A stretch of 17,209 bases of DNA from Bin87 sp964502995 (GCA_964502995.1 CAZCZB010000066.1:1-17209), one strand, 5' to 3'; positions 1-6,216 are shown, numbered from the stretch's first letter. Numbers and translations are program-made. Notes: a model not told the origin generated them from the letters alone.

Positions 1-49
1 CATCTCATTCGCGCTCATCGTTGATGCCCTGCGCTAGTGTGAACACGCC

Positions 50-211
50 CTAGTCGGCGGGGGACGGGGCCGGCTGCGCGGAGGCGTCCTCGTGCATGAT
101 GGGCGCGACGGCGGCGTTTTCGTTTTCCTTGCGGCGGATGAAGAACCGGGGCACGATGACCCAGAGCGCGAAGAGCGCTACAAAAGCGGCGGCGGCGGCG
201 ATGGGAAGCAT
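50..211 (-). CDS. Single-pass membrane microprotein, copy 1 (unknown function)
   Basis: A 53-aa protein. A hydrophobic N-terminal helix of about 20 residues (MLPIAAAAAFVALFALWVIV) is followed by a short basic stretch with the motif PRFFIRRK and an acidic/proline-rich tail. This predicts an N-out, C-in single-pass inner-membrane peptide. The ATG at 211 is chosen over an upstream in-frame TTG at 232 because GGAGA sits 10 nt before it. It is a clear paralogue of the 49-aa protein at 394-543: both contain IAAxAAFVxLFALWVIVPRF, have similar leaders, and have the same promoter block. I do not recognise the family. Small subunits of respiratory or transport complexes have this architecture, but nothing here ties it to one. 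Confidence 0.7.
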   Translation of the reverse strand: MLPIAAAAAFVALFALWVIVPRFFIRRKENENAAVAPIMHEDASAQPAPSPAD

Positions 212-257
212 TGTCAGTTTGTCTCCGTGCAAATTGCGTTGGTTACTTGCTGCGTGC

Positions 258-311
258 AGTATGGCGGCAATTTGTTGCGGCGGTTTTGCGCGAATGTAAC
301 GACTGTGTTAC
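258..311 (-). promoter_or_regulatory. Promoter/operator block of microprotein copy 1
   Basis: On the minus strand, the perfect inverted repeat GTAAC-N6-GTTAC (296-311) is followed by the sequence ACATTCGCGCAAAA and then a -10-like CATACT (258-263), 47 nt upstream of the ATG at 211. No -35 consensus lies at 16-18 nt spacing. The palindrome would be centred near -52 from the expected transcription start, so binding of an activator is plausible. The same elements, at identical spacing, precede copy 2. Confidence 0.5.
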
Positions 312-345
312 GGGCCGCCGGGACGCGTTACGCAGCAGAGCGGGA

Positions 346-365
346 GCCCAGGGTTGGCGCTGGGC
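346..365 (-). terminator. Possible hairpin downstream of microprotein copy 2
   Basis: GCCCAG (346-351) and CTGGGC (360-365) form a perfect 6-bp stem around an 8-nt loop, about 30 nt downstream of the copy 2 stop codon on the minus strand. No U-tract follows, so it is a weak terminator candidate. It may only be incidental pairing in GC-rich sequence. Confidence 0.25.
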
Positions 366-393
366 GGAAAACGCTGCGGGTCGGAGGAACGGT

Positions 394-543
394 TCAGTCG
401 GCGGCCTGGGGCGCGAATTCCTCGGTGGAGACGGGAGACAACCCGGCGGCGTCGTTGCGGCGGCGGTTCAGGATGAACCGGGGCACGATGACCCACAGGG
501 CGAAGAGTCCTACGAAGGCGGCGCCGGCGGCTATGGCAAGCAT
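394..543 (-). CDS. Single-pass membrane microprotein, copy 2 (unknown function)
   Basis: A 49-aa open frame read directly from the minus strand, easily missed because of its size. It starts MLAIAAGAAFVGLFALWVIV, then PRFILNRRRND, and ends FAPQAAD. A strong Shine-Dalgarno GGAGA lies 9 nt before the ATG at 543. It has one transmembrane helix, a basic juxtamembrane stretch on the predicted cytoplasmic side, and a short polar tail. It is the tandem paralogue of the protein at 50-211. The core helix and VIVPRF motif are conserved while the tail has diverged, so the helix and the PRF motif appear to be the constrained part. Function unknown. Confidence 0.7.
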   Translation of the reverse strand: MLAIAAGAAFVGLFALWVIVPRFILNRRRNDAAGLSPVSTEEFAPQAAD

Positions 544-595
544 TTCAATCTGTCTCCATCTGGATTGGGCGAGTCTGCCCGTTTCGATGGATCAG

Positions 596-649
596 ATTAT
601 GGGCGCGGTGTGTTACGTCGATTTTGCGCGAATGTTACGTTTGTGTAAC
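596..649 (-). promoter_or_regulatory. Promoter/operator block of microprotein copy 2
   Basis: The perfect inverted repeat GTTAC-N6-GTAAC (634-649) is followed on the minus strand by ATTCGCGCAAAA and a -10 CATAAT (596-601), 52 nt upstream of the ATG at 543. The distance from palindrome to -10 equals that in copy 1 (offset 338 nt at every shared element). The central base of each arm differs between copies, but the palindrome is preserved in both. Confidence 0.55.
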
Positions 650-716
650 CAAACAACAGTGTTGCGGTTCAGGTGGTTTTACAACGATGGACATGATTGA
701 CAGGATTGTACCGAAT

Positions 717-813
717 CACCTCCTCCATAGGCGAAACCGGCGGACAGACTTGCCAAGGGCGGTGAGAGGGTCGCCCTCTGCAAGGGCGAGAGAGTCTATG
801 GAGGGGTCAGGTG
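717..813. repeat. Nested inverted-repeat element with two alternative inner hairpins
   Basis: The outer arms are CACCT (717-721) with AGGTG (809-813) and CCTCCATAG (722-730) with CTATGGAGG (796-804), all perfect. Inside, AGAGGG-tcg-CCCTCT (765-779) and TCGCCCT-ctgca-AGGGCGA (771-789) are each perfect but share bases, so only one can form at a time. The element overlaps the stop codon of the gene ending at 807, so it is the 3' end of that transcript. It may serve as a terminator or mRNA-end structure, or be a small mobile palindromic repeat. The stretch 650-716 holds nothing else I can recognise. Confidence 0.55.
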
Positions 814-1862
814 TGGCACTCTACGCCGATCCACCAGTGGCGGCCCTTGCCGCGACGCTTGCGCTCGTAGCCGCGGGCGCGGAGTTCCAGGCCGAATTTG
901 CGCTGGCTGTGGGCCAGGTAGCCGTGGTCCAGGCACCAGCGGGCATAGGAGGTGTACAACTCGCCGGCAAGGGTCATTGCCCGGTCGCCCGTGGAGCAGA
1001 CGTCGGCCACAAAGTCGTCGATGGGGCCCATTTCGGATGCCTGGGACGCCACGTGGATACGCGGTTCGGGCGGGCCGTCGGGGGCCATCCAGCCGGCCGG
1101 TTCGTCCTCCTCCTCGTCGTCTGCGCCGGCCCAGGGGTTCGGCTGGCGCAGGCGGCCGGAACCGGAGCCGTAGCCGGATTCGTCGTTGATCGGGCTGGCC
1201 GGTGGCACCTGTTGCGACCGGTAGTGCGACATCGCTCCGGCAAGGCCGTAGCCGCGCATGGTGGTTTTGATCGCCTCCGCGGGGTCGATGCCATCGAGGC
1301 AGTAGGAGAGGAACAGGACGATATCCAGGTAACGGGTCAGGCCGCCGAAGTGTCCCCAGTGGATTTGCTCGCCGTGCAGGGCGGCGGCGTCCATGTTGAG
1401 TTCGACGTCCGGGATGACGAAATTGCGGCGGAACTCGGGCGGGATGCGCCACGTGGGGGTCATGAGGTCCAGGGCGACGCTCTGGGCGATCAGATAGACG
1501 ACGGCGCGGGCGGTCCAGAGATTCTCCCGGGGCCGGTCGGCCTCCGGAGGCGCGTGAGGGACGGAACCGAAGACGCTCTCATCCTCGCGCTGGGTCTGCA
1601 TCGCGGAGAAGGCGAAGGCGCTGCGGATCTGGTTGGCGGAGGTGCGCAGGAGGGCACGATGGTCCGACACGCGCAACGGCACGCGGGGATCATAGACGCG
1701 GCCGTTTTCCAGGCGCAGACCGGCGGTTTGGGGAACCAATGCGGCGGTGATGAGGCCACGGTGAGACGCTGCATACACGGCCATCGCCAGAGACAGATTT
1801 TCCCGGGCCAGCCGGACGCGGCCGCCTGGCGTGAGAGGGGTGACTGACGGATACGTTGACAC
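807..1862 (-). CDS. Uncharacterised protein with D5/P4-primase-like C-terminal winged-helix domain
   Basis: A 351-aa protein from a GTG start; no good ribosome site is visible, and an in-frame ATG lies at residue 27. Residues about 278-351 contain LAGELYTSYARWCLDHG, then HSQRKFGLELRARGYERKR and GRHWWIGV. That is the layout of the C-terminal helix-turn-helix tail of phage/plasmid P4- and poxvirus D5-type primase-helicases. The rest does not match a helicase: no Walker A or B motif is visible. Residues 1-215 look helical and are not recognised, and a Gly/Pro-rich segment with an acidic run (DDEEEDEP) links the two parts. It could be a DNA-binding protein that borrowed the primase tail, or a relic of a mobile element. 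The frame is fully open with strong third-position GC, which supports real coding. Confidence 0.6.
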   Translation of the reverse strand: MSTYPSVTPLTPGGRVRLARENLSLAMAVYAASHRGLITAALVPQTAGLRLENGRVYDPRVPLRVSDHRALLRTSANQIRSAFAFSAMQTQREDESVFGSVPHAPPEADRPRENLWTARAVVYLIAQSVALDLMTPTWRIPPEFRRNFVIPDVELNMDAAALHGEQIHWGHFGGLTRYLDIVLFLSYCLDGIDPAEAIKTTMRGYGLAGAMSHYRSQQVPPASPINDESGYGSGSGRLRQPNPWAGADDEEEDEPAGWMAPDGPPEPRIHVASQASEMGPIDDFVADVCSTGDRAMTLAGELYTSYARWCLDHGYLAHSQRKFGLELRARGYERKRRGKGRHWWIGVECHT

Positions 1863-1884
1863 GGTTTCTGGGTCGCCAACATGG

Positions 1885-1912
1885 GTAGGGGCGAATGATT
1901 ATTCGCCCCTAC
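1885..1912. repeat. GTAGGGGCGAAT palindromic repeat (possible terminator)
   Basis: GTAGGGGCGAAT (1885-1896), a GATT loop, and ATTCGCCCCTAC (1901-1912) form a perfect 12-bp stem. It lies just downstream of the dehydrogenase stop codon (1947) and 23 nt before the GTG start at 1862. There is no U-tract. The 27 nt from 1888 to 1914 are identical to 12767-12793, so this is a dispersed repeat rather than a one-off terminator. Confidence 0.75.
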
Positions 1913-1946
1913 GTAAGTCGCGGCGCGCCGCCAGGGTTCGAGGGGC

Positions 1947-2918
1947 CTAGGAATTGATGTCCATGACCACCTTGATGACGTTGTCCTCGCGCTGTTCGTA
2001 CATATCGTAGGCCTTCTGGACGTCGGAGAAGCCCACGCGGTGGGTGATCAGTTCAGCGGGGTCGGCCCAGCCGCGGTCGCGGAGGTCCACCATGTCCTGA
2101 ATCTGGCTGATGGGGTCGCCGCTGCGCGCGCCGGTGGTGGGTATGATGCGCGGCTGCTTGTCCATCCACAGGTTATGTTCAATGGGAACCATGTGGTCGG
2201 ACTGGATGCCAAAGATGATGACCTGGCCGAACTGGCGGACGTGGCGGAAGCACTCGTTGAGCGAGTCGGGATAGCCGGCGGCCTCCACGCACACGTCAGG
2301 GCCCGCGCCCCTGGTGATTTCCATGACGGCCTCGTGGACGTCCTGCTTGTCGGGGTTGATGCGATGGGTGGAACCCATCTCCTTCGACTTTTCGAGGCGG
2401 TAGTCCAGCGGGTCGACGACGATGACGTTGCGGGCGCCCATGCGGGAGAGGATCATGGTGAAGCTGAGGCCGATGCTGCCCTGGCCGAAGATGAGGATGT
2501 TCTGCTGCAGTGGGCTGCCCATCTGGCGACAGGAATACAGAACGGTGCCGGGAGGCTGGCACATCACCCATTCGTCGAGTCCCCCGTACTCGGGCAGGAG
2601 AGCCATGCGGCTGGGCTCGGACAGCACGTATTCGCAGAGTCCGCCGGTGCCGGGGTAGGGGATGGCGATGACGCGCTGGCCGACCTGGAAGTCGTCGGTC
2701 TTGCTGTCAACGATGACGCCGGCCAACTCGTGAGCGCCCTTGCAGGGGGCCATGGGGTATTCGGACTCGTCAAGGATGGGGCCGTAGGTGTGGCGGATGT
2801 CGGAGCCACAGACGCTGACGCGCTCCATCTTGACCAATACCTGGCCGTCGGCGGGGGCCGGCGTTTCGACCTCGGTGAACTCCCAACGCTTGGGGGCGAC
2901 CAATTGGGCTGCTTTCAT
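1947..2918 (-). CDS. Zinc-type medium-chain alcohol/polyol dehydrogenase
   Basis: A 323-aa MDR-superfamily oxidoreductase. The N-terminal GroES-like domain has the catalytic-zinc motif VCGSD (Cys37, Asp40) and KGAHE (His63, Glu64). The Rossmann domain has FGQGSIG (144-150), and an Asp at the end of strand 2 (VVDP, Asp169) predicts NAD(H) over NADP(H). Threonine and sorbitol dehydrogenases are close in type, but the substrate cannot be read from sequence. The four-cysteine structural-zinc lobe is absent: the region after IPYPGTGG runs straight into CEYVLSE, which fits the short length. The start is ATG with AAGGAG 10 nt upstream. It is transcribed alone from its own promoter. Confidence 0.85.
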   Translation of the reverse strand: MKAAQLVAPKRWEFTEVETPAPADGQVLVKMERVSVCGSDIRHTYGPILDESEYPMAPCKGAHELAGVIVDSKTDDFQVGQRVIAIPYPGTGGLCEYVLSEPSRMALLPEYGGLDEWVMCQPPGTVLYSCRQMGSPLQQNILIFGQGSIGLSFTMILSRMGARNVIVVDPLDYRLEKSKEMGSTHRINPDKQDVHEAVMEITRGAGPDVCVEAAGYPDSLNECFRHVRQFGQVIIFGIQSDHMVPIEHNLWMDKQPRIIPTTGARSGDPISQIQDMVDLRDRGWADPAELITHRVGFSDVQKAYDMYEQREDNVIKVVMDINS

Positions 2919-2981
2919 GTGAGGGCTGCTCCTTGTGAATGGACCGGCGGGCTGTCAGCGCAGGGCCGGATGGGTTGATAA

Positions 2982-3010
2982 ATCATAGTATGCCGGGATG
3001 GTTGGGGCAA
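2982..3010 (-). promoter_or_regulatory. Promoter of the zinc dehydrogenase
   Basis: TTGCCC (3005-3010) and TATGAT (2982-2987) on the minus strand are separated by exactly 17 nt and match sigma70-type boxes at 4/6 and 5/6 positions. The expected start is near 2975, giving a leader of about 57 nt. Confidence 0.5.
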
Positions 3011-3012
3011 CC

Positions 3013-3040
3013 CGGGGGGTCTTGCATGGATGAACAGGAG
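3013..3040. repeat. Diverged copy of the TTGCATGGATAAAC repeat
   Basis: Contains CTTGCATGGATGAACAGGA, which aligns with the repeats at 8672 and 9785. It lies between the dehydrogenase promoter and the 3' end of the Uma2 gene. It is weaker than the other two copies. Confidence 0.4.
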
Positions 3041-3062
3041 TTTGGGTTTTTGAGCGGCGTGC

Positions 3063-3662
3063 TTATTCGTCCCGGGGCGGGCGACGGCGGTGGTTGAATA
3101 TATCGGCCAGGGGGATGGTCAGGCCGGGCAGCAGGGGCGTCGTGAGTATGTCGGCGGCGGTGAGAGTTGGCCGCTCTGCGTATTCATCTCCACTGATTTC
3201 AAGGGGCAGGACGGTGTCGTTGATTGGGTCGAAGATCCAGTATTCGCGGACGCCGGCTTCGGCGTAGATCCGCCGCTTGAAAACCAAATCGTGGTTGCGG
3301 TCGGTGGAGAGGATTTCGATGACGATGTCGGGCACGCCCTCAACGTGCCGTATGCCGCCAATGTCATCGCGACCAGCAAGAATGACCACCAAATCGGGTT
3401 CGACAGCCCGCTGTAATTCTTCGGACAGGATGGTGGTTATATCGTGATGCACTTCGTAAGGCGGGATATCGAATTCATCCAAATGGGTCTCGAAGCGAAG
3501 CCGGACGGAAAACATCAAAAACTGGTGATCTTTAGTTGGTGTGCTCATCAGGTAAAGTACACCGTCGAACAGTTCCAGCCTCTCGTCGGTTTCGCCGAGG
3601 GCCAGGAATTCTTCGAGGGACATATGGGTCCCGGTGCGGAGTTTGGGTTTGGAGGTGGTCAT
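3063..3662 (-). CDS. Uma2 family endonuclease, copy A
   Basis: A 199-aa Uma2 (DUF820) protein of the PD-(D/E)XK nuclease superfamily. Visible core residues are an LELFDG motif near residue 30, PD at 89-90, PDIVIEIL (Asp112, Glu116), and RNHDLVFKR (Lys129), followed by the family signature YAEAGVREYWIFDP. Biological substrates of the family are poorly known. It begins 17 nt after the stop of copy B (3680), a tight tandem pair at the distal end of the operon. The N-terminal MTTSKPKLRTGT and the C-terminal half are nearly identical to copy B, while residues about 20-105 are strongly diverged. The ATG is supported by an AGG-rich leader and by the shared N-terminus. Confidence 0.88.
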   Translation of the reverse strand: MTTSKPKLRTGTHMSLEEFLALGETDERLELFDGVLYLMSTPTKDHQFLMFSVRLRFETHLDEFDIPPYEVHHDITTILSEELQRAVEPDLVVILAGRDDIGGIRHVEGVPDIVIEILSTDRNHDLVFKRRIYAEAGVREYWIFDPINDTVLPLEISGDEYAERPTLTAADILTTPLLPGLTIPLADIFNHRRRPPRDE

Positions 3663-3679
3663 GGCGGCCTACCTGCAAT

Positions 3680-4282
3680 TTACGGATCCCGGGGACGCTG
3701 GCGATGACGGAACAGACCGGCAAGCGGGATGGACAGGCCGGGCAGCAGGGGCGTGGTGAGGGTGTCGGTTGCGGTGAGGGTCGGCCGCTCTGCGTATTCT
3801 TCGCCGCGCAGTTCCAGGGACAGGACGGTGTCGGCCACCGGATCGAAGATCCAGTATTCGCGGACGCCGGCCTCGGCGTAGAGTTGGCGTTTGCGCACCA
3901 GGTCGCGGTTGCGGTCGGTGGAGAGGATTTCGACCACGATGTCGGGGACGTTGCCCGCCGCGCTGATGTCCGATTCGTCGCCCGGCTCGCGCAGGAATAT
4001 GGACAGGTCGGGTATCAGTATGCGGCCCGATTCGTGGGAGATGATGATAACCAGTTCTGTGTACACCTCGCCCGGCGGATCAGCCATACTATCGAATACA
4101 GTTCTGAACTGGTGTATCAGCGTATCTTTCAGGAATTGGTGAATGCGGCGCGGTCTGGGCATGAAATACAGTTCACCGTCGTCGAGTTCCAGCCAGCGAT
4201 ATTCGTCGATATCGGGCAGGTCCAGATACTCGGCGACGGACATTCGGGTCCCGGTGCGGAGTTTGGGCTTGGAGGTGGTCAT
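3680..4282 (-). CDS. Uma2 family endonuclease, copy B
   Basis: A 200-aa Uma2 (DUF820, PD-(D/E)XK fold) protein with PD at 91-92, PDIVVEIL (Asp114, Glu118) and RNRDLVRKR (Lys131), then YAEAGVREYWIFDP. The open frame continues far upstream, but the ATG at 4282 is the real start: it has GGAGG just before it and the MTTSKPKLRTGT N-terminus shared with copy A. Anything upstream would run through the oxidoreductase gene. It sits 19 nt after that gene (stop 4302) and 17 nt before copy A, so all three are probably cotranscribed. The duplicates keep all catalytic residues, so both are likely active. Confidence 0.88.
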   Translation of the reverse strand: MTTSKPKLRTGTRMSVAEYLDLPDIDEYRWLELDDGELYFMPRPRRIHQFLKDTLIHQFRTVFDSMADPPGEVYTELVIIISHESGRILIPDLSIFLREPGDESDISAAGNVPDIVVEILSTDRNRDLVRKRQLYAEAGVREYWIFDPVADTVLSLELRGEEYAERPTLTATDTLTTPLLPGLSIPLAGLFRHRQRPRDP

Positions 4283-4301
4283 GGCGCCTCCGGGGAGTCC
4301 C

Positions 4302-5243
4302 CTACTTGCTGCCCAGCGGGCCGTGGAAGCGGGGCAGGATTTCCTCGCCGGCCTGCTCCAACTGCTCCATTGACTCGGTGCCGGCGCACAGCGGGCGGAT
4401 GACGAACTTGAACCCGCCGGCGTCGATGTAGTCCTGGATGAAGTCGCCGATCTGCTCGGGCGTGCCGACGGCGGAGTACTCGGTGAAGTGGGCGTCGGGC
4501 CGCTGGCGGGTGACGAACTGCTCGGATCTGGCCTCGCCCGCTTTCTCATCGTCGCAGATATAGTAGCCGATGAGGACGCCGACGTGGTCCTCCTCGATTT
4601 CGCGGTCGTACTGCTGGGCGGTCTCGAAGACGATCTCGCGTCCGGAGCGGACCTCCTCGGGCGTCGCGCTGGATACCAGCCAGCCATCGCCGACGCGTCC
4701 CACACGGCGGGCGGCGGCCGGGCTGCGTCCGCCGATCCACACCGGGGGCGACGGTTTGAGGAAGGTGCGCGGCGTCACCGACACGTTGTGGGTGGTGAAG
4801 AACTCGCCCTCGTGAGTGACGTCTTCCTCCTCCCAGAGGCGGCGCATCAGTTCGATGGCCTCGTCGGTGCGGCGGGCGCGGTCGGCCTTGGGGACACCGC
4901 AGGCTTCGTATTCGTCGGGGTCTTCCTGACCCAGGCCGACGGCGGGGAAGAACCGGCCCTGGGAGAGCCAGTCCAGCGTGGCGACCTGCTTGGCCAGCAC
5001 CACCGGATTGCGCAGCGGCAGGGCCAGGACACTGGTGCCGAACTTGAGGCGGTCGGAATAGCCGGCGACCAGGGAGAGGGCCACCATGGGCTCGAGGCTG
5101 AACCGGTCGCTGCAGATGCGGTCGCTGAGCCAGATGGAATCGTACTCGTATTTGTCGCCCAGTTCCACCAGGGTGCGGAGGAAGTTGGGGTCGTCGCCTC
5201 CCTGTCCGAATGCGCCGGGGACGTAGCCGATGGCAACGCTCAT
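4302..5243 (-). CDS. LLM-class (F420/FMN-dependent) oxidoreductase
   Basis: A 313-aa luciferase-like monooxygenase family TIM barrel. Family features are the N-terminal AIGYVPGAFG, YDSIWLSDR, LKFGTSVLALPLRNPVVLAKQVATLD, the flavin/F420-contacting SQGRFFPAVGLG, and PPVWIGGRSPAAARRVGRVGDGW. Most members in this kind of genome use coenzyme F420, but cofactor and substrate cannot be settled from sequence. The start is strongly supported by AGGAGG 9 nt before the ATG. The ATG overlaps the HepT stop as ATGA, so translation is probably coupled to the toxin gene. This is an unusual neighbour for a toxin-antitoxin pair. Confidence 0.9.
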   Translation of the reverse strand: MSVAIGYVPGAFGQGGDDPNFLRTLVELGDKYEYDSIWLSDRICSDRFSLEPMVALSLVAGYSDRLKFGTSVLALPLRNPVVLAKQVATLDWLSQGRFFPAVGLGQEDPDEYEACGVPKADRARRTDEAIELMRRLWEEEDVTHEGEFFTTHNVSVTPRTFLKPSPPVWIGGRSPAAARRVGRVGDGWLVSSATPEEVRSGREIVFETAQQYDREIEEDHVGVLIGYYICDDEKAGEARSEQFVTRQRPDAHFTEYSAVGTPEQIGDFIQDYIDAGGFKFVIRPLCAGTESMEQLEQAGEEILPRFHGPLGSK

Positions 5244-5599
5244 GATGGTTGTCCTCCTGGGTGGGCGTCGGTAGCGGGTTGTAGAACCGCTACGAGAATG
5301 GGCAGATGCTCCACCACTATCTCATACACGGTGCTCAGATTTATTTTGTAGTAGTCATGCACAATGTGGTTCCTGGCACCTCTAACTTGGTGCCAAAGGA
5401 TCCCAGGGTACTGTCGCAGTGTATCAGGGTCGCACTTGCTGGCAGCTTCACCAACTACCGCTACCAGATAAAATATCCTCAGTTGCAGTTGGCGGTTGTC
5501 GCAGAACTCCGTGAATTCGGTGTCACCCAGTACAGCCATGGCTTCGTTGGCGTGCTGTACCATATCTCCGATACGCTCTGGATCAGTGCGGTCGCTCAT
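5240..5599 (-). CDS. HepT-like HEPN ribonuclease toxin (DUF86)
   Basis: A 119-aa all-helical HEPN protein of the HepT/DUF86 type. The catalytic RX4HXY motif is intact: Arg76, His81, Tyr83 within RNHIVHDYY, and the preceding ILWHQVRGA and following STVYEIV are typical. In described HepT/MntA pairs the HEPN protein is an RNase toxin that its partner inactivates by adenylylating the motif tyrosine; that tyrosine is present here. The gene overlaps the upstream nucleotidyltransferase-like gene by 17 nt, the usual arrangement for such pairs. It overlaps the downstream oxidoreductase start by 4 nt. No strong ribosome site is visible, consistent with coupling to the upstream frame. Confidence 0.85.
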   Translation of the reverse strand: MSDRTDPERIGDMVQHANEAMAVLGDTEFTEFCDNRQLQLRIFYLVAVVGEAASKCDPDTLRQYPGILWHQVRGARNHIVHDYYKINLSTVYEIVVEHLPILVAVLQPATDAHPGGQPS

Positions 5600-6191
5600 A
5601 CTGCACTTGAGCGGTTTTTTTCAACGCCGCAACCCAATCGGCATCTCTCGGTCCGGCTCTGTCGATGCTGGTCAGGCAACCGAGTACCTTGCCCAGTTCA
5701 TCGCCCATCGTGAATATGTCCCATCCCACGCTGGTGTCGGGCTCGAACTCGGCAAGAAAGCTAATGTCGGCGTAACCGTTGACGGAATCCCTGTGGGGAT
5801 ATGGCAGTTTGGCAAGCCACCGGATTTTTTTGCGTTTGCAAAACTCGGCAATCTTCTCCCTGGGTATGGGGATGTCCATGTGGTCGGCCCGGTCGTACAC
5901 GATGCCGTCCTCGCCGGGCCCGTAGCCGAGATACATCTCCCGGAGGTACAGATGCAGGTCGATCTTCCGGTCCAGGATGCGGCCGACTTCATCCTCCATG
6001 GCCGCGAGCATGGACAGCGAGGGCACATCGGCAGGGTTGAACTCAATGAGGATCGCTGCGTCGCCGGCATCCGGGCCGGTGCGGACGGGTTCGTGAAGCC
6101 AGGTAAGGCGGCGGACCTGGTAGCGTTGGCACACAGAGACGATTTGCCTGTTCTCTGCCGTGGTGAGTTCTGGCTTGCTCATGGTGGTCAC
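5583..6191 (-). CDS. Tandem degenerate MNT-type nucleotidyltransferase (putative antitoxin)
   Basis: A 202-aa protein that reads as two diverged copies of the small MNT fold. Repeat 1 (about 17-81) has an ILIEFNP strand then MEDEVGRILDRKIDLHL. Repeat 2 (about 113-180) has FLAEFEPD then MGDELGKVL. Canonical MntA has GSxxxG followed by SDxDL. Here the GS loop is missing in both repeats (LTWLHEPVR and LAKLPYPHR occupy the place). Each keeps only the first Asp (Asp44, Asp142); the second is Ala46 or Ser144. It is therefore probably catalytically dead. Its position directly upstream of and overlapping HepT suggests it is the antitoxin. The start may be GTG at 6191 or ATG at 6182; an extended -10 just upstream favours a leaderless GTG. 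Confidence 0.65.
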   Translation of the reverse strand: MTTMSKPELTTAENRQIVSVCQRYQVRRLTWLHEPVRTGPDAGDAAILIEFNPADVPSLSMLAAMEDEVGRILDRKIDLHLYLREMYLGYGPGEDGIVYDRADHMDIPIPREKIAEFCKRKKIRWLAKLPYPHRDSVNGYADISFLAEFEPDTSVGWDIFTMGDELGKVLGCLTSIDRAGPRDADWVAALKKTAQVQYERPH

Positions 6192-6199
6192 CCAAGCCT

Positions 6200-6205
6200 A
6201 TTGTA
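6200..6205 (-). promoter_or_regulatory. Extended -10 box for the MNT-like/HepT genes
   Basis: TGTTACAAT on the minus strand gives an extended -10 (TACAAT at 6200-6205, 5/6 to consensus, with TG one base before). The expected start of transcription lies within a few bases of the GTG at 6191, implying a leaderless message. The site is in the 25-nt gap after the epimerase, so the toxin pair could also be read from the upstream promoter. Confidence 0.4.
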
Positions 6206-6216
6206 ACAAGTCCGGT

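Noticed and set aside
624..1847. Long plus-strand open frame (407 codons) opposite the primase-tail gene
   Set aside because: Low-complexity Gly/Ala/Val-rich translation with no family motif; an antisense by-product of high third-position GC.
4283..4705. N-terminal extension of Uma2 copy B up to 4705
   Set aside because: It would overlap the oxidoreductase gene out of frame; the ATG at 4282 has a ribosome site and the same N-terminus as copy A.
5583..6191. Similarity of the MTTMSKPELTT N-terminus to the MTTSKPKLRTGT start of the Uma2 genes as evidence of shared origin
   Set aside because: Only about ten residues agree and the proteins are otherwise unrelated; chance or reuse of a start context is enough.
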